From assembly GCA_014529385.2 (NCBI GenBank), contig CM043960.1, positions 124,220,543 to 124,284,542 on the forward strand: a stretch of DNA of 64,000 bases, written 5' to 3'. Below the pieces are notes generated by a model. That model was not told where the DNA came from. It saw nothing but the letters and a program-made list of their open reading frames with translations, and did no database searches. Numbering within the stretch: position 1 is the stretch's first letter; each line of letters opens with the position of its first letter. This document shows, piece after piece, positions 54,401 to 64,000 of the stretch. The DNA is from Adiantum capillus-veneris (taxonomy: Eukaryota > Streptophyta > Polypodiopsida > Polypodiales > Pteridaceae). Position numbers and translations under genes: made by a program.

Positions 54401-55609
54401 AATACACTAAAATTTGAGAATTTTTCTCTCAAAAAAGTGGGTTGTCTTTTGGTGCATTATTGACGAGGGGACTTGAAAACTCATTTTGGAAAAGCTAAGG
54501 GTAAGACAAAGAAATTTAGTTTTTTTCTAAAGATTTAATATGCGCGTGCAATTGCACACCAGCTGCACGTGTGGCATGAGCTCTTTTTTGAAAGTATGAG
54601 CATACGTACAACATACACATATTTTTAACAAATAGAATTTGAATGAGTGGACATATGGGGTTGCAAAGGTGCACATGCACATTTGCAAAAAGGGTTGCAG
54701 AGGTGCACATACCCAATGCGGTCACACATTTGATCATGCGATACGTGCGTACCGCCATTATTTTATGTTCCTTCAAAGACATAAACATATTAGATGGATG
54801 TACATCCACATGACTGCTTGAGATGGGGGCCCTAGATAGGGCCGATGATTGTTGATGCGCCACGTGGCATGGCTAGATGAGTTTGGAATATCTCAACACT
54901 ACGAGTGGAACGACACCCATGAAGCAAATTTTGACCCAAGGGCCAAAACTTGTATAGTAAAAAAAGGACTAAAAACATCCAAAATTAATAAATTTTGCCT
55001 CAAAAAATGTGTGCTATTTTTCTACCCGATATCTATCAAGGGGCTTGAAAATCCATTGTGGCAAAGCTTGGGTTTTCCTATAGATTTGAATGTGTAATAT
55101 AGAAATACACTCAAATGTGTCTGTACTCTTGCCTTTTATATCGCTTGTGACACAGTTGGGGCAATTCCAAAAGGCGAGCGAGATTTTTCGAGCAAACTAA
55201 CCCAATTAAAGCTCAAGGAGCTTATGTAGCGTTCCCACCTCTAATAGAATTTTGAACTTGATTAAACATAGAGTCTCTTAGAGAACTCATCTTAAGTACA
55301 CCCATATAAAAGCCATCTAAAATGAAGTTTGAATTCGAAAAATTCACAAATAAACATGTAAGCACAACTATGTATATAGTAGTATTTTGTTGATCAACTC
55401 TTCATGTTCTAAATGATGCCTCTAGTGAGACTAAGTGCTAGTGCACTATGGTTAGGAAAGTAAGAACCACTAGAAGACACACTAAAATTACCAACAAAGA
55501 GGTGCAAAAGAAGGCTACATTGGCCAACCTTCATTGTCTTTTGTTTTTTGTTTTGGCCCTCCACCTTGACATGGCTGGCCAGCCATCCTTGCCCAAGTGT
55601 GACACCCAC
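54401..55609. other. no recognised gene
   Basis: AT-rich DNA. The stretch near 54886-54960 ('gcaaattttgacccaagggc') and 54330 may be diverged partial copies of the flanking duplication. Short open frames have no recognisable content. Confidence 0.4.
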
Positions 55610-55614
55610 CTTAA

Positions 55615-55828
55615 TGTAGAGTGCGCAGGTGATGGAGAAGGTAGGAAAGAAGACTACACACACACACCAACACACATCGAGACACACACACACAATCGTT
55701 AACCTGCAGCAGCCATTCAACGAGCTGCTCTTCACTTCTTCTCTTTTGAACTATTATCCAAAGTATATTTACAACATAGTATAGTCAGTGTCCAGCCGCC
55801 CATAGCACAATGGACATATTCTTTAACA
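55615..55828 (-). repeat. 3' LTR of young copia element
   Basis: 214 bases; on the minus strand it begins TGTTAAAGAATATGTCC just after the polypurine tract and ends GCGCACTCTACA. Confidence 0.93.
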
Positions 55829-57214
55829 CTCCCCCTCAAGCTCAGAGTGAGCTTGCATATGATGGATTCCCAATGCTTCACGAAAGTAGCAAAACTTCTC
55901 CTTTCCAAGAGCTTTTGTGAATATATCCGCAACTTGATCATTTGTCTTCACATACACCAAATCAATCTCATTTGCCAAAACTTTTTCTCTAATGAAGTGA
56001 TAATGTACCTCAATGTGTTTAGTGCGAGCATGGTAGACTGGATTCTTTGCCAACATGATGCTGCTAATATTGTCACAATATATAATGACACTGTCAAGAT
56101 AGTCAAAACCAAAGTCTACCATAAGTACTCTCAACCATGACTCTTCACATGCTACCAAAGCTGCTCCATGATATTCAGCTTCTGTACTTGATAATGCTAC
56201 AGTTGATTGCTTCTTGCTACTCCAACTTATCATACCATTGCCAATGGAAAATGCATTACCACTTATAGATCTTCTATCCATAAAATCTCCTGCCCAATCT
56301 GCATCTGTGTAACCATAAAGACAAAGCTTCCCATTCTTTTCATAAAACATTCCATAACTGACAGTGGCTTTCACATATCTCATAATCCGTCTCATTGCAT
56401 CAAGATGACTTTTACATGGATTTTGCACGAATTGACTCACAACACCCACTGCATAACTCAAATTTGGCCTTGTTATTGTCAAGTAAATAAGGCTTCCAAC
56501 CATCTTGCGATACATAGTGACATCCTCAATGTAATGTCCATCATCAAACAACTTCACATTTTGATCAAAAGGTGTATCAACCGGTTTGCACGCTGTCATT
56601 CCATACTTCTCAAGAATATCCAACGCATATTGTCTTTGTATCATCCAAATTCCTGATAAAGTATTGACAATTTCAATTCCCAAGAAATATCTCAACTCAC
56701 CAAGGTCCTTCATGTTGAATTCTCTCAACAAACTCTTCTTGACATGCAAAATTTGCTCAGCATGACTTCCAGTGAGAATCAAGTCATCAACATAGATAAC
56801 AATAACGACGATCTCTCCATCAACATGCTTCAAAAATAATGAGTGGTCAGCAGTAGATTGTTTAAATCCAATCTTCTTCAAGAATCTGGTTATCTTTTCA
56901 CACCAAGCTCTAGATGCTTGCTTCAAACCATACCATGCTTTCTTCAACTTACACACATAATATGAAAACTTTGGATGTTGATAACCCTCTGGCTGTATCA
57001 TATAAACTTCTTCTTCCAAGTCACCATTCAAGAATGCATTATCCACATCCATTTGCCGTAACTTCCAACCGAACATACTTGCCATTGCTATCACCAATCT
57101 GACTGTTGTCATCTTTGCAACTGGACTAAATGTCTCATCATAATCAAGACCTTTTGTTTGTGCATAACCTTTAGCAACAAGCCTCGCTTTGTATCTTTCC
57201 ACACTACCATCTGA
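55823..57214 (-). pseudogene. copia RT and RNase H part of the polyprotein
   Basis: After the TAG at 57215-57217 the same frame gives SDGSVERYKARLVAKGYAQ, then WKLRQMDVDNAFLNGDLEEE (catalytic Asp) and KKAWYGLKQASRAWCE. The catalytic IYVDDLILTG box, KDLGELRYFLGIEI, and RNase H phrases TDADWAGDFMDRRSISG and STVALSSTEAEYHGAA follow, with a normal C-terminal end (KHIEVHYHFIREKV). All catalytic positions look intact, and about 460 residues match the usual length. It runs a few bases into the 3' LTR. It is untranslatable here only because of the upstream stops. Confidence 0.95.
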
Positions 57215-57478
57215 CTAGCACTTGACTTTGTATACCCATTTTGAACCAATTGCTTTCTTTCCACTTGGCAAGCGAACCAAATCCCAAGTGTCATTCTTCA
57301 CAAGAGCATCCATCTCATCATCCATAGCTGACTCCCATTCTGATTTTCCAATTGCCTCTTGAAAACATGTAGGCTCTTTATGTTGCACACGTGAAACCAT
57401 GTATGCATAATGTGTACGCATGTAACCGTTGTATGTCAATCTATCAACTGGATAACGCACCCTCTCTGATCTTCTCAA
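57215..57478 (-). pseudogene. copia segment between the two TAG stops
   Basis: Same frame as its neighbours: RRSERVRYPVDRLTYNG and AIGKSEWESAMDDEMDALVK to LPSGKKAIGSKWVYKVKC. This is the start of the copia RT region (RVT_2). It is bounded by the amber codons at 57479-57481 and 57215-57217. Confidence 0.93.
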
Positions 57479-60190
57479 CTATGGCGCACTCTTCTCTTCA
57501 ACTCTTGCATATGGGGGTACATATTTCTCAATATGCTTACTACCAGGTGTCCTCAAATGTGGTAAACCATGCTCTTCATCGAGGCTTTCATCTCCAGAAC
57601 TCTCTTCAACCACTTTCTTCTTGCCTTTCTCGTCTTGCTTCTTATCTCGCAAACGACCGCTCCATGGGTTGACACTTCCTATACTCTCCTCTGCCATATG
57701 TGGTCCTGAAATAGTTCTTGTTGATGGTCCTGGCTTATCAACAACATGACGCACATTCTCTTGCTCTTCATACTCATCTTCTATCATCACTGGCTTTGGT
57801 TTATACCATGGTTCATGCTCACAAAATCTGACATCTCTACTGACATAAACTTGTCTTGTCGTAGGATCATAGCACTTGTAACCTTTCTTTTCAACTGGGT
57901 AGCCCAAGAATATACACTTCACAGCCTTTGGCTCCATCTTCTTTCTTGCTTCATTTGGCACATGAACATAGTAAACACATCCAAAAACTTTCATGTAGGA
58001 AACTGTTGGCTTGATCCCATAAAGTCTCTCATAAGGTGAAATTTCATGAATGGCAGCTGTTGGTGTTCGATTCATAATGTGTACTGCTGTATGAACTACT
58101 TCAGCCCAATATGTTAATGGCATATTCATCTCATTCATCATGGCTCTTGCAATCTCTGCTATGACTCTATTCTTTCTCTCAGCAACTCCATTTTGTTGTG
58201 GTGTGTATCTGCAAGTAATCTGTCTTCTTATGCCTTGTTCACGTAAGTAATCATCAAAACTGTGTGACATGTACTCTCCCCCTCCATCTGTACGTAGGCA
58301 TTTAATTTGACAACCATTCTCTTTCTCAACCATAACTTTGAACTCCAAAAATACTTCAAGTGCCTCTGACTTTGCCTTTAGAAAGTAAACCCATGTCATT
58401 CTGCTGTAATCATCCGTAAATGTGATAAAATATCGACAACCATTTGGCGTAGCATGATCACAAGGTCCCCAAATATCTAAATTAACAATTTCCAAAGGAC
58501 TTTGGCTAATTCTCCCCCTCTTTGGAAATGGTAAACGAAATTGCTTTCCAAATTGACAAGCTTCACAAACATGATCAAAATTCAATCTGCCAAACTTTGG
58601 TAATCCACGTACAATTTGATGTGATTGCATATGCTTTAGTCTTCTAAAATTGACATGACCAATTCTCTTATGCCATAAATTTGCCCAATCATCTTGAGTG
58701 AATGATTTGTTTGCATACATACCACTGTGTAAACATGGATCTCCAGCTTCCAATGAGAACAGGCGAACTTTCTTTCTTCCACGTGCCAATATCTTGCCTG
58801 GTCTGCCGTTGTGAAACTCCTCTATGAAGCAGCCATAATGATTAAAACGGACTTGCAACCCTTGATCTGTCATCTGTCCAACTGATGCTAAATTCTTTGT
58901 GATTGAAGGCACATATAGAACATCTCCCAATGTGTTGTATGTCCCGTCTTTTTCTAGCAATGGAACTGAACCAACATGTGTAATCTGATGCATAGTATCA
59001 TCACGTGTAGTGACAAACTCATCCTCTTCTAACTTCTCTTTTCTGTCAAACCATTCACCATGATATGTCATATGATTTGTGGCACCACTATCTAAATACC
59101 AATCATCTGTATGATGTGGCTCCACCATGCTTCCAACAACATGCTCCATAGGAAATAAATGTCCACTCGACCTATTGTCATATATATTTTGATCATGAGG
59201 ATTGTATCCAACAAAGTTTCCTCCATGTCTGCCATAACCTCGGCCTCTTCCACCACGATCACGATTTTGATTTAGCCTTGTGTAACATTCTCTTTCAAAG
59301 TGACCATAAATGCCACATCTGTTACAATATCCATCTCTTTGAGGATGTACAAATCGTCCACCTCCACGTCCACGAGTTCGGGCTCTCCTCCTGCCTCTTT
59401 GGCTATAATCATTGTAACTTTGACTTTGTTGGTTTTGCCATTGACCTCTTCCAACATTGTTTCCACGACCATAGTTTCCTCTTCCATCTATATTGTTTCC
59501 ACGACCTCTAAAGTAAAAAACGTGATCTCTGGAATTGTTATTTGATGTAGAAGGACCTGACTTGCCTAACTTCACCTCTTCTTGCAAACAAAGGTTTACT
59601 AACTCTTCAAAATCAGGCATGTGTCCTCGAACAGATATAGATGTATCCAATGACTTGTATTCCGGTCCCAAACCATTCAATGTCACTGAAACTAAGTCAT
59701 CATCTAGAACTTCAACATTAATGCTCGCAAGATCTTCCTGTATTTGCTTTATCTCTGTCACATAATCTGATATGGATCTATTTCCTCGCCATACACAATG
59801 TAACCTTTGCTTCAAGTGAACTTTTCGTGGTTCTGTATTGGAGCTGTTCATTCTTGCTAGTATCTCCCATGCTTCCTTTGGAGATTGAGTCTTCTTCACA
59901 TGTGGTATAAAGAAGTCACTAATGCATAGTGAAATCCAATGCATCACTTTCCTTGAATTCTCGATCCACTTCTTGTAAGCTTCTACTCCTACTTGCCATG
60001 TTTTATGTGCTTCAACATTCTCTCTATTTGGTTCCAAACCAACCTCGGGACACTCTTGTTCACCTGTAATATAATCCCATAAACCTTTGCCCATGATAAA
60101 GTTCTCCATCCTGTAAGACCATATGCTGTAGTTCTCTCTGGTCAGCTTCTCTCCAACAATCTGTGTGACTTGAGTTAAACTTTCTACCAT
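57479..60190 (-). CDS. copia gag-protease-integrase polyprotein part
   Basis: I choose the ATG at 60190 (MVESLTQVTQIVGEKLTREN); the frame is open to 60268 but the extra 26 residues look unlike gag. Numbering from the open-frame start: gag with NYSIWSYRMENFI at 46-58, UBN2-type capsid to about 235, Arg/Gly-rich stretch 255-310, zinc knuckle CNRCGIYGHFEREC at 315-328, protease WYLDSGATNHM (Asp 393), pre-integrase LWHKRIGHVNFRRL at 531-544, C568/C571, integrase Asp 598 (VNLDIWGP), Asp 661 (RTDGGGEY), Glu 697 (GVAERKN). The C-terminal acidic linker ends at TAG 57479-57481. All catalytic residues are present. Confidence 0.95.
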   Translation of the reverse strand: MVESLTQVTQIVGEKLTRENYSIWSYRMENFIMGKGLWDYITGEQECPEVGLEPNRENVEAHKTWQVGVEAYKKWIENSRKVMHWISLCISDFFIPHVKKTQSPKEAWEILARMNSSNTEPRKVHLKQRLHCVWRGNRSISDYVTEIKQIQEDLASINVEVLDDDLVSVTLNGLGPEYKSLDTSISVRGHMPDFEELVNLCLQEEVKLGKSGPSTSNNNSRDHVFYFRGRGNNIDGRGNYGRGNNVGRGQWQNQQSQSYNDYSQRGRRRARTRGRGGGRFVHPQRDGYCNRCGIYGHFERECYTRLNQNRDRGGRGRGYGRHGGNFVGYNPHDQNIYDNRSSGHLFPMEHVVGSMVEPHHTDDWYLDSGATNHMTYHGEWFDRKEKLEEDEFVTTRDDTMHQITHVGSVPLLEKDGTYNTLGDVLYVPSITKNLASVGQMTDQGLQVRFNHYGCFIEEFHNGRPGKILARGRKKVRLFSLEAGDPCLHSGMYANKSFTQDDWANLWHKRIGHVNFRRLKHMQSHQIVRGLPKFGRLNFDHVCEACQFGKQFRLPFPKRGRISQSPLEIVNLDIWGPCDHATPNGCRYFITFTDDYSRMTWVYFLKAKSEALEVFLEFKVMVEKENGCQIKCLRTDGGGEYMSHSFDDYLREQGIRRQITCRYTPQQNGVAERKNRVIAEIARAMMNEMNMPLTYWAEVVHTAVHIMNRTPTAAIHEISPYERLYGIKPTVSYMKVFGCVYYVHVPNEARKKMEPKAVKCIFLGYPVEKKGYKCYDPTTRQVYVSRDVRFCEHEPWYKPKPVMIEDEYEEQENVRHVVDKPGPSTRTISGPHMAEESIGSVNPWSGRLRDKKQDEKGKKKVVEESSGDESLDEEHGLPHLRTPGSKHIEKYVPPYARVEEKSAP

Positions 60191-60268
60191 CTTCACTCTC
60201 TCAATTTCTTTCAAAGGATTTTGATAAAATTTCGGCAGAGTTTCGTTTGTATTTGGAAAATATCTCAA

Positions 60269-61076
60269 GGGACAATCTCAACCAAAGTGCTTATAAACAC
60301 TGACAGAAAATCTCTCACTGCCAAGGGAAAATCCACTGACTCACTTTGCCACAGACTGACTCAGTACTATGCATAAATACTCTAAAACAATGTCCACATG
60401 GACCTGTATGCAAATGCAATCCATACGCTATCCTGTACCACATATCCATACATCCACCTTCTTCCCATAGTCGTAAACGACATATGAGGTCTTTCGCGGG
60501 GCTAGTCGGGGGTTCGCTCCAGTGCCTAATCCACCTTGCCAAGGTACCAAAGCTCCCAAGGCAAGGCTTCAAAAAACCTCACTCGACCCTCACAAAGGCT
60601 GCAATTTTCCAAAATACATTGATCGCATATCCATACATAACCACAAAGTACTCAATCTGACAATATAACCGCCTCAACTTCTTCCCACAACCTTTCTTAC
60701 ATAGGAGGCTGTCCATAACGGACCCACAACAACCAAACATAATCTTCGATAACACAATATCATGATGCAAAAGCTCTATGTCGCTCTCCAAAACCTGTGT
60801 AAATGCTGAATTCTTCACCTGTAACCTGTAAATCTACTGCCGAGTGCAAAACTGGACATCTCCTATGCTTGTGTGAGCTGGCTGTTTGTTGCAAAAAATT
60901 ACAGATTTTGGCAAATCTGAGTACACCAATGCGTCCGGAACGCCCAAAAACATAAAGATAGACTCCTGGATCACTGTATTCCGAGTTCGGGTGAGGGAGT
61001 TATGACCAAAAAACCTCTCTTTTTTGCTGTTTTCTAGAGCTGCGGAAACCTGTGTATTGACTGTAGCTCCTCAAAC
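60269..61076 (-). other. copia leader
   Basis: Lies between the 5' LTR and gag. No TGGTATCAGAGC primer site is found next to the LTR; the sequence after it on the minus strand is GTTTGAGGAGCTACAGTC, so the primer is unidentified. A GGGGTTCGCTCC phrase near 60508 resembles a tRNA B box, but no A box partner is clear. Confidence 0.6.
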
Positions 61077-61308
61077 TGAGAGTGCGCAGGTGATGGAGAA
61101 GGTAGGAAAGAAGACTACACACACACACACACCAATACACATCGAGACACACACACACAATCGTTACCCTGCAGCAGCCATTCAACGAGCTGCTCTTCAC
61201 TTCTTCTCTTTTGAACTATTATCCAAAGTATATTTACAACATAGTATAGTCAGTGTCCAACCGCCCATAGCACAATGGACATATTCTTTAACATCATATT
61301 CTTTAACA
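61077..61308 (-). repeat. 5' LTR of young copia element
   Basis: 232 bases, longer than its partner through two extra AC units and a duplicated TCATATTCTTTAACA at the outer edge. Confidence 0.92.
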
Positions 61309-61313
61309 CTTAA

Positions 61314-61706
61314 TTGATGGCCAATTCTCATGCATAGCAACTCCAACCTAATTGCCTTTAAAGATTATACACCTCATGCTACTCTAACAACCCATGTTCA
61401 TAGATAATTTGCATGGATGGCATTCTTCATAACCCCCATCACCGCAAGTGGTGGTGGCAGACCTTGCAAGCAGTGGTGCAAGTATTGAGTATAGCTACCA
61501 CCTTAGTCATGGCCAAAGGGCTGATGATGCAAAGACTATTGTTGAATAGTGAGAGGTTGTCGGTGGTAGGAGCGTTGTAATGCGCCTGTTGGCTTGCACC
61601 TGGCTGCACACAAATCTTCCCAATGATGACTTGGATAAACATGCGGGATAAACAGGCGATAGCCAAGGGCGAACAAATTTATCAAGATTCACAAAAAAAA
61701 CTTGGG

Positions 61707-61764
<58 letters not shown>

Positions 61765-62788
61765 AGGGCTTGCTCTGTGCCATCCCCCCTGGAGAGATCT
61801 TGGCCTCCACCCTTTGCCCACACTACCTTGAAACATTGCCTCAACCTCTAGCTTTGCCTTCCCGGGCTTGTGCGAGATATACATAGAGATATACGAAAGA
61901 CTGGCTGGATTTTGAGGAAAATATTGTAAAAGTAGTTAAAATTTTCTCAAGTTTTCAATATCTCTTTTTGAGTAATATATAAAGGAAAATGATACACAAG
62001 CAAAAGTGAACTGGTGATGCCTAGCACCCACGGATGATCTTGACATGCATCCAAGAAAAATTTTGTAGACTTGCTCACCGAAGAGTGGGTTGTTGGATTA
62101 CAAAAAGTTATGGATAGACTTACAAATGTTATGGAAGCGGATCCCAATTGAGCACCAAGGTACCTCACCGTACATTCTAGAGGTGGGCATATCAACAACG
62201 ACAATACATTTAGAAGACTTTGATCATGTCCCCTCAAAGAGATGGCCATTGTCAAATGAAAGAGGGTACAAATGATTCCTATGTTGCTTGTTCTTTTCTT
62301 CCAAGGATTGTTTGTGAGCTTATGTGATTTTTCATGTGGTACTCGATAGTGGTGTCAAAAGATGAAGGTTGTCATTGAGGGGCACCCAAGGGGTGCTGAG
62401 GGTTTAGTATTTTGTGTGCTTTTGCTAGCTATCTTGTGAATGTACGCTTACAAAGCGTGGTGAAGCAGATTCTCGCACATCATAAAGAGCCTGAGAGATC
62501 TATCAACATGAGTCAATAACGTGTTTTTTGAATGGGCACTATTTGGGCTTTGCAACATCTGTCAATTAAGAGAGGATAATCGATCCCAATGGTTGGGAGA
62601 AGCGAGGATACTTGATCCCAATGGTGGAGGTTGGATAGGTCGCAAGGCAGATCCCTCTGTGCTCAAAGGGGGATACGAGACTTGGAACCTCCTTTGCTTT
62701 AGAGTTCAAGAGATTCGATGGGATTTCAAAATTCTTTAAAACGATCCGCGGTGCCGCAAACTATTGAGTCAGGAGTTTTTGGACTTCC

Positions 62789-62790
<2 letters not shown>
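61314..62790. other. no recognised gene; (GA)n at 61709-61762
   Basis: Intergenic DNA with a 54 base GA tract. Open frames crossing the tract are artefacts. No retroelement domain or RNA gene is recognised. Confidence 0.5.
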
Positions 62791-62882
<92 letters not shown>

Positions 62883-62925
62883 CTCCCTGCTTGGCAGCTC
62901 GACAATTTGGATCTCTTTCAAAGGA

Positions 62926-62965
<40 letters not shown>
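62791..62965. repeat. (GA)n microsatellites
   Basis: GA tracts at 62791-62878 (one interruption) and 62931-62965. Confidence 0.95.
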
Positions 62966-62968
<3 letters not shown>

Positions 62969-63060
62969 AGAGGTACACTCTCTACTCGGCATGTTAGAGA
63001 TGCCTCACGTTGGATTGTACATGACTCCCCAGATGGGGTCTTTTGTTGAGAGGTGATGAC

Positions 63061-63268
<208 letters not shown>

Positions 63269-63350
63269 ATTGTAGGCCAAGCATTGAATTACATACCACC
63301 CAAGGCATAAGATTTTACTATGATTTAAGCAATTCAAAACCCCTCAAAAC

Positions 63351-63370
63351 AGTCCACGGCACCGTGGACT
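63351..63370. repeat. perfect short inverted repeat
   Basis: AGTCCACGG, CA, CCGTGGACT. A diverged relative (CGATCCGCGGTGCCGC) lies near 62742-62757 in similar AAAAC...ACTATT surroundings. Confidence 0.85.
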
Positions 63371-63416
63371 ATTTTCAGTAGCTTTCAGACCCCTTTCATT
63401 GTGTATGAGTGAGTGA

Positions 63417-63428
<12 letters not shown>

Positions 63429-63463
<35 letters not shown>

Positions 63464-63467
63464 CGAG
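63429..63467 (+). promoter_or_regulatory. (GA)n tract in the presumed promoter/5' UTR of eL37
   Basis: A GA tract with two breaks ends about 55 bases before the eL37 start codon. In plants GA/CT repeats near transcription starts are bound by BPC/GAGA factors and are common in ribosomal protein genes. That role here is inference from position. Confidence 0.4.
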
Positions 63468-63520
63468 ATTCCTTTCTGCGATCAGAGCTTCCTCTTGTCG
63501 CATTGACTTTGTGAGCCGAG

Positions 63521-63808
63521 ATGGGCAAGGGTAGAAGAAGCTTTGTTAAGAGAAGGAACAAGTCACACAACCTGTGCCGCAGATGTGGGCGCACCAGCTT
63601 CCATATCCAGAAGAGTCGTTGTGCTGCTTGTGCCTATCCTGCCAAGCACATTGGCCATTATAACTGGAGTGTAAAAGCGATCAGGAGAAAGAACACACGA
63701 ACTGGAAGGATGCACCATTTGCGACATCTGTCGCAGCTTTTCAAAAACAACTTTAGAGAGGGGACAACTGCGCCATGTAAACAGTCAAAGGCTGCAGCAA
63801 TGGCTTAA
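63521..63808 (+). CDS. RPL37: cytosolic 60S ribosomal protein eL37
   Basis: 95 residues, normal length. The ATG context (CCGAGATGGGCAAGG) is good. The four-cysteine zinc site is intact (C19-x2-C22 and C34-x2-C37, in [20 protein letters not shown]). [11 protein letters not shown] and NFREGT follow as in the family. It binds 25S rRNA near the peptide exit of the large subunit. It has no intron, whereas plant eL37 genes are usually split, and several conserved basic positions differ (SFVK for [21 protein letters not shown] where RRFK is typical). It may be a young retrocopy under relaxed constraint or a divergent working gene. Confidence 0.9.
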   Translation: MGKGRRSFVKRRNKSHNLCRRCGRTSFHIQKSRCAACAYPAKHIGHYNWSVKAIRRKNTRTGRMHHLRHLSQLFKNNFREGTTAPCKQSKAAAMA

Positions 63809-63906
63809 GATGGTTTGATGTCATTGATGTACGGAGATTCCTTTATCCAAAAAGGTGCATGTGAACTGAACCTTCCTGGGGGATATACAATTTCGACCTT
63901 TGTAGC

Positions 63907-63912
63907 AATAAA
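63907..63912 (+). terminator. polyadenylation signal of eL37
   Basis: AATAAA about 100 bases after the stop codon, followed by a T-rich stretch. No genomic poly(A) run is seen before the window ends. Confidence 0.6.
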
Positions 63913-64000
63913 GCTTTTTTTTATTATCGGCCTCCTGTTTACTGGATGCTTTACCAATTTGAGTTTTCTACAGGCCAAGGTTTGGTATTTTCAAGCGCGA

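Larger units (their letters stand above)
55615..61308 (-). mobile_element. nearly intact Ty1/copia element, 5.7 kb, TSD CTTAA
   Basis: Flanked by CTTAA at 55610-55614 and 61309-61313. LTRs lie at 55615-55828 and 61077-61308. They differ at three substitutions plus an (AC)n length change, a small end indel and a 15 base duplication at the outer edge of the right copy. A polypurine tract (GAGGGGGAG on the minus strand) abuts the left LTR. One long minus-strand reading frame (60268 to 55823) encodes gag, protease, integrase, RT and RNase H with only two in-frame TAG codons. This is a recent insertion. Confidence 0.96.

Noticed and set aside
60480-60560. tRNA-like B box (GGGGTTCGCTCC) in the copia leader
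   Set aside because: No matching A box at the right distance and no foldable cloverleaf.

Overview
The window is nuclear DNA of a land plant with a large, repeat-choked genome. Evidence: plant-type Ty1/copia, Ty3/gypsy and CACTA elements, initiator-tRNA-Met primer sites, many long (CT/GA)n and (GT)n tracts, and one cytosolic ribosomal protein gene (eL37). A fern or another non-flowering vascular plant is my best guess, but the sequence does not prove it. Nearly everything is transposable-element DNA; the only host-type gene recognised is eL37 at 63521-63808.

Layout. 1-9.8 kb: decayed non-LTR (LINE) elements lying head to tail, joined through (CT)n/(GT)n tracts. They include a LINE with endonuclease and reverse transcriptase remnants, an ORF1-only 'half-LINE', and a duplicated ~1.45 kb unit. 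9.8-12.1 kb: palindrome-rich repeats and three ~480 bp tandem units. 12.1-18.3 kb: an unrecognised reading frame, an LTR plus tRNA-Asp-type primer site, a leader with diverged ~255-290 bp tandem repeats, and gag/protease-like debris.

18.3-52.7 kb is a Russian-doll nest. A gag-only copia-like element on the minus strand (LTRs at 18317 and about 29884) was hit twice. A CACTA DNA transposon (19592-28414; TSD TGT) lies in its gag. A Ty3/gypsy element (5' LTR at 30037, tRNA-Asp primer site) lies in its right LTR. The gypsy element was in turn hit by a small non-autonomous copia element (36099-39516; TSD CATAT) after its protease, and by a chromovirus (from 45302) beyond its 3' end. The chromovirus exists as two head-to-tail partial copies sharing one LTR (49522-51137).

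52.7-55.6 kb holds an ~836 bp tandem duplication and unrecognised DNA. 55615-61308 is a young, nearly intact copia element (minus strand; TSD CTTAA; LTRs about 98-99% identical) whose polyprotein is broken only by two TAG codons. 61.3-63.5 kb is microsatellite-rich, and eL37 closes the window.

The genes do not form a pathway; their logic is layers of insertion, deletion and tandem duplication. The most unusual points are the LINE/microsatellite chaining, the ORF1-only LINE, the extra retropepsin-like domain after the gypsy integrase, the full nested CACTA with internal satellite and hairpin arrays, and a hairpin-forming template-switch scar in its transposase.
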